A stretch of DNA of 64,000 nt from assembly GCA_033032865.1 (NCBI GenBank), contig JAWHQI010000019.1, positions 10,706,001-10,770,000 on the forward strand, given 5' to 3'. Shown piece after piece: positions 63,836-64,000 of this stretch. The stretch comes from Dactylorhiza incarnata. Lineage: Eukaryota; Streptophyta; Magnoliopsida; Asparagales; Orchidaceae. Within the stretch, counting starts at the first letter, position 1. Each line of letters opens with the position of its first letter. Below the pieces are notes generated by a model. The model searched no databases and was not told where the DNA came from. It saw nothing but the letters and a program-made list of their open reading frames with translations. A program made the position numbers and the translations under genes.

Positions 63836-64000
63836 GCTTGAGTAAGTGACTTGGAGAGATGATGAGCACCTCCAGCTCTGGGTAAGCAAGGCCCCTAGGA
63901 CGTGGATGGACCTCCCACCCCCAGTTGGTTTGAAAGAGTGATGGGTTCCTCCGCCCGCAGTTAAGCTAGGCCCCTAGGACGTGGACGGGTACTCCGCCCC
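63836..64000 (+). other. End of window, further leader repeats
   Basis: Two copies of a roughly 75-bp phrase containing CCCCTAGGACGTGGA(T/C)GG and CTCC(C)GCCC; no gene. The element continues past the right edge. Confidence 0.5.

Noticed and set aside
1..64000. Endogenous plant pararetrovirus
   Set aside because: Every RT seen is flanked by LTR-retrotransposon signatures (integrase, PBS, PPT, LTRs), and no movement-protein or coat-type domain was found.

Overview
The window is plant nuclear DNA and consists almost entirely of nested, mostly decayed transposable elements. The evidence is LTR retrotransposons with primer-binding sites for plant initiator tRNA-Met, Sirevirus-type Ty1/copia, chromovirus, Athila and Tat lineages of Ty3/gypsy, hAT MITEs with 8-bp target duplications, an RTE-type LINE, and short GT-AG introns. 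This points to a flowering plant with a large repeat-rich genome; I cannot name the species. There is no prokaryotic gene, rRNA, tRNA or CRISPR array. The only good candidate for a host gene is an exon near 31.2-31.6 kb (minus strand) that resembles the RIN13 family.

Layout from left to right. 1-1,057: gag, PBS and short LTR of a minus-strand Ty3/gypsy element. 1.08-2.14 kb: LTR-like segment. 2.58-4.46 kb: copia integrase split by a solo LTR. 4.45-11.21 kb: 'Sire-A', a Sirevirus with two LTRs that keeps gag and an extra coiled-coil ORF but has lost pol. 11.21-15.89 kb: small-LTR copia (minus) with PR-IN-RT-RH but no gag. 15.89-16.62 kb: Sirevirus-like LTR fragment. 16.62-30.40 kb: a decayed chromovirus (plus) carrying a hAT MITE, a roughly 4-kb insert inside RT, a 431-bp tandem duplication inside integrase and, in its 3' LTR, a complete 5.27-kb non-autonomous gypsy element with a perfect 5-bp target duplication.

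31.2-33.1 kb: host-gene candidate interrupted by a hAT MITE. 33.15-34.4 kb: hAT-like element containing an RTE LINE. 34.5-40.9 kb: 'Sire-B', with LTR and gag only. 41.05-41.46 kb: Athila RNase H, cut by 'Tat-1' (minus, 41.46-53.04 kb). Tat-1 is cut by 'Sire-C' (minus, from 53.04 kb), and Sire-C is cut by 'Tat-2' (plus, from 61.33 kb, running off the window).

The most interesting feature is shared by Tat-1 and Sire-C, which belong to two different superfamilies. Between the end of pol and the 3' LTR each carries antisense genes with their own TATA-like box and spliceosomal introns, converging tail-to-tail on pol. Tat-1 has two such genes: a four-exon gene still open for 323 codons, and a transposase_28-like gene broken by a nonsense codon and a frameshift. 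Sire-C has one gene with an intron in its 5' UTR and a likely transposase_32-type product, broken by one frameshift. A second theme is that most LTR families here contain an array of a short palindromic word private to that family (GTCGAC, TTCGACGAA, a CTATCGGAT/ATCCGATAG pair, GAGTGGACC/GGTCCACTC).
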